A stretch of 5,198 nt of DNA from positions 1 to 5,198 of the forward strand of contig JAFYMV010000047.1 in assembly GCA_017548225.1 (NCBI GenBank), written 5' to 3'. Under the pieces are notes generated by a model. The model saw only the letters and a program-made list of their open reading frames with translations. It did no database searches and had not been told where the DNA came from. Position numbers and translations under genes: made by a program. The DNA is from Bacteroidaceae bacterium. Its GTDB lineage: Bacteria; Bacteroidota; Bacteroidia; Bacteroidales; Bacteroidaceae. Below are positions 4,396 to 5,198 of the stretch, piece by piece. Each line of letters opens with the position of its first letter. Positions within the stretch are counted from its first letter, which is position 1.

Positions 4396-5198
4396 ATGTT
4401 AAAACTCATTGAAAATGACCCTTGGCTGGAACCGTACGAAGCTGCGATTCAGGGCCGCTACGACTACTATGTGCGTCGTAAGAATGAATTGACCGATAAT
4501 GGTGCAAAGAATTTGAAAGATGTAGCCAAAGGATACGAATACTATGGCTTGCACAAGACCAAAAAGGGGTGGACCTTCCGTGAGTGGGCGCCCAATGCTA
4601 CGGCTATCTATCTCATCGGCGACTTTACCCAGTGGCAAGAGAAGGAGGAGTACAAGCTCACCCGTCTCAATGGTCATGGTGACTGGGAGGTGAAGCTCCC
4701 TGCCGATGCTATCAAGCATGAGGACTATTATAAATTGAAAGTATATTGGGAGGGTGGCTCCGGCGAGCGCATCCCCGCTTATGTACGCCGTGTGGTACAG
4801 GATGAGAAGACCTATCTCTTCAGCGCCCAAGTGTGGGAGCCCGCACCCTACGAGTTCAAGGTGAAGAAGTTCAAGCCCAACACCTCACCCCTACTCATCT
4901 ACGAGTGCCATGTAGGCATGTCGGGCGAGGCAGAAGGCGTATCTACCTACAATGAGTTCCGTGAGAAGGTGTTGCCCCGCGTCATTGCCGGTGGCTATAA
5001 TTGCATACAGATTATGGCTATCCAGGAGCACCCCTACTATGGCTCATTCGGCTACCATGTATCCAACTTCTTCGCCGCATCATCACGCCAGGGTACTCCC
5101 GAAGAGTTGAAGCAGCTCATCGACGAGGCACATGCCAACGGTATTGCCGTGATTATGGATATGGTGCAATCGCATGCCGTGAAGAACGAGCTCGAGGG
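4396..5198 (+). CDS. glgB: 1,4-alpha-glucan (glycogen) branching enzyme, N-terminal part (runs off right edge)
   Basis: GlgB cuts an alpha-1,4 glucan chain and reattaches the piece through an alpha-1,6 bond, creating the branches of glycogen; it is cytosolic. The ATG at 4396 opens 267 full codons with no stop. Seen in order: an N-terminal helical segment (MLKLIENDPWLEPYEAAIQGR), a CBM48-type beta-sandwich (about 48-145, with GWTFREWAPNATAIYLIGDFTQW at 58-80), then the start of the GH13 catalytic barrel with LLIYECHVGM (166-175), YNCIQIMAIQEHPYYGSFGYHVSNFFAASS (201-230) and GH13 region I DMVQSH (255-260). The layout resembles eukaryotic GBE1 more than E. coli GlgB, as is usual in Bacteroidota. 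The catalytic Asp and Glu lie beyond the window. Two positions differ from the usual pattern: Q232 where SSR is usually followed by Phe/Tyr, and Q258 where His is common in DVVHSH. The ATG at 4389 is in another frame and stops quickly, so it was not used. No clear promoter lies upstream, so read-through from the YhcH-family gene is possible. Confidence 0.95.
   Translation, partial: MLKLIENDPWLEPYEAAIQGRYDYYVRRKNELTDNGAKNLKDVAKGYEYYGLHKTKKGWTFREWAPNATAIYLIGDFTQWQEKEEYKLTRLNGHGDWEVKLPADAIKHEDYYKLKVYWEGGSGERIPAYVRRVVQDEKTYLFSAQVWEPAPYEFKVKKFKPNTSPLLIYECHVGMSGEAEGVSTYNEFREKVLPRVIAGGYNCIQIMAIQEHPYYGSFGYHVSNFFAASSRQGTPEELKQLIDEAHANGIAVIMDMVQSHAVKNELE

Noticed and set aside
4399..4830. 143-codon minus-strand open frame opposite glgB
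   Set aside because: It is the antisense of an unmistakable branching enzyme N-terminus; its hydrophobic look is an artefact of reverse-complemented charged codons.

Overview
The window looks like an ordinary chromosomal segment of a member of the Bacteroidota, most likely order Bacteroidales. The evidence is the promoters, which fit the phylum's primary sigma-factor consensus (TTTG, about 20 nt, TAnnTTTG), the AT-rich start regions mostly lacking Shine-Dalgarno sequences, and the protein sequences, especially a eukaryote-like branching enzyme and a Bacteroidota-type acyl-CoA synthetase. Genus cannot be decided from the sequence. I found no mobile element, CRISPR array, tRNA, rRNA or defence system, and no clear new multi-gene system.

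Layout. Positions 1-233 (minus) hold the N-terminal part of ribosomal protein S16 (rpsP), running off the left edge. Positions 234-596 are a divergent control region with one promoter for rpsP and one for the next gene; both transcripts can begin with or contain RNA hairpins. Positions 597-2246 (plus) encode a complete long-chain acyl-CoA synthetase-like ANL enzyme. A strong two-way terminator (2268-2295) separates it from the convergent tilS (2329-3669, minus), tRNA-Ile lysidine synthetase. Positions 3670-3807 are a second divergent control region whose two promoters stand back to back. Positions 3808-4248 (plus) encode a small YhcH/YjgK/YiaL-family cupin. A 147-bp gap filled at both ends by GC-rich inverted repeats leads to the first 267 codons of a glycogen branching enzyme (glgB, 4396 to the right edge).

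Functionally the genes are a mix: translation (S16, lysidine modification of tRNA-Ile), fatty-acid activation, and carbohydrate metabolism (YhcH-like protein and glycogen branching). Only the last two genes face the same way with no recognisable promoter between them, so they might share a transcript. The points most worth a second look are non-coding: a hairpin of about 60 nt in the acyl-CoA synthetase leader, a hairpin at the predicted 5' end of the rpsP mRNA, a near-leaderless tilS transcript, and an inverted pair of GC-rich repeats that overlaps the glgB translation start region.
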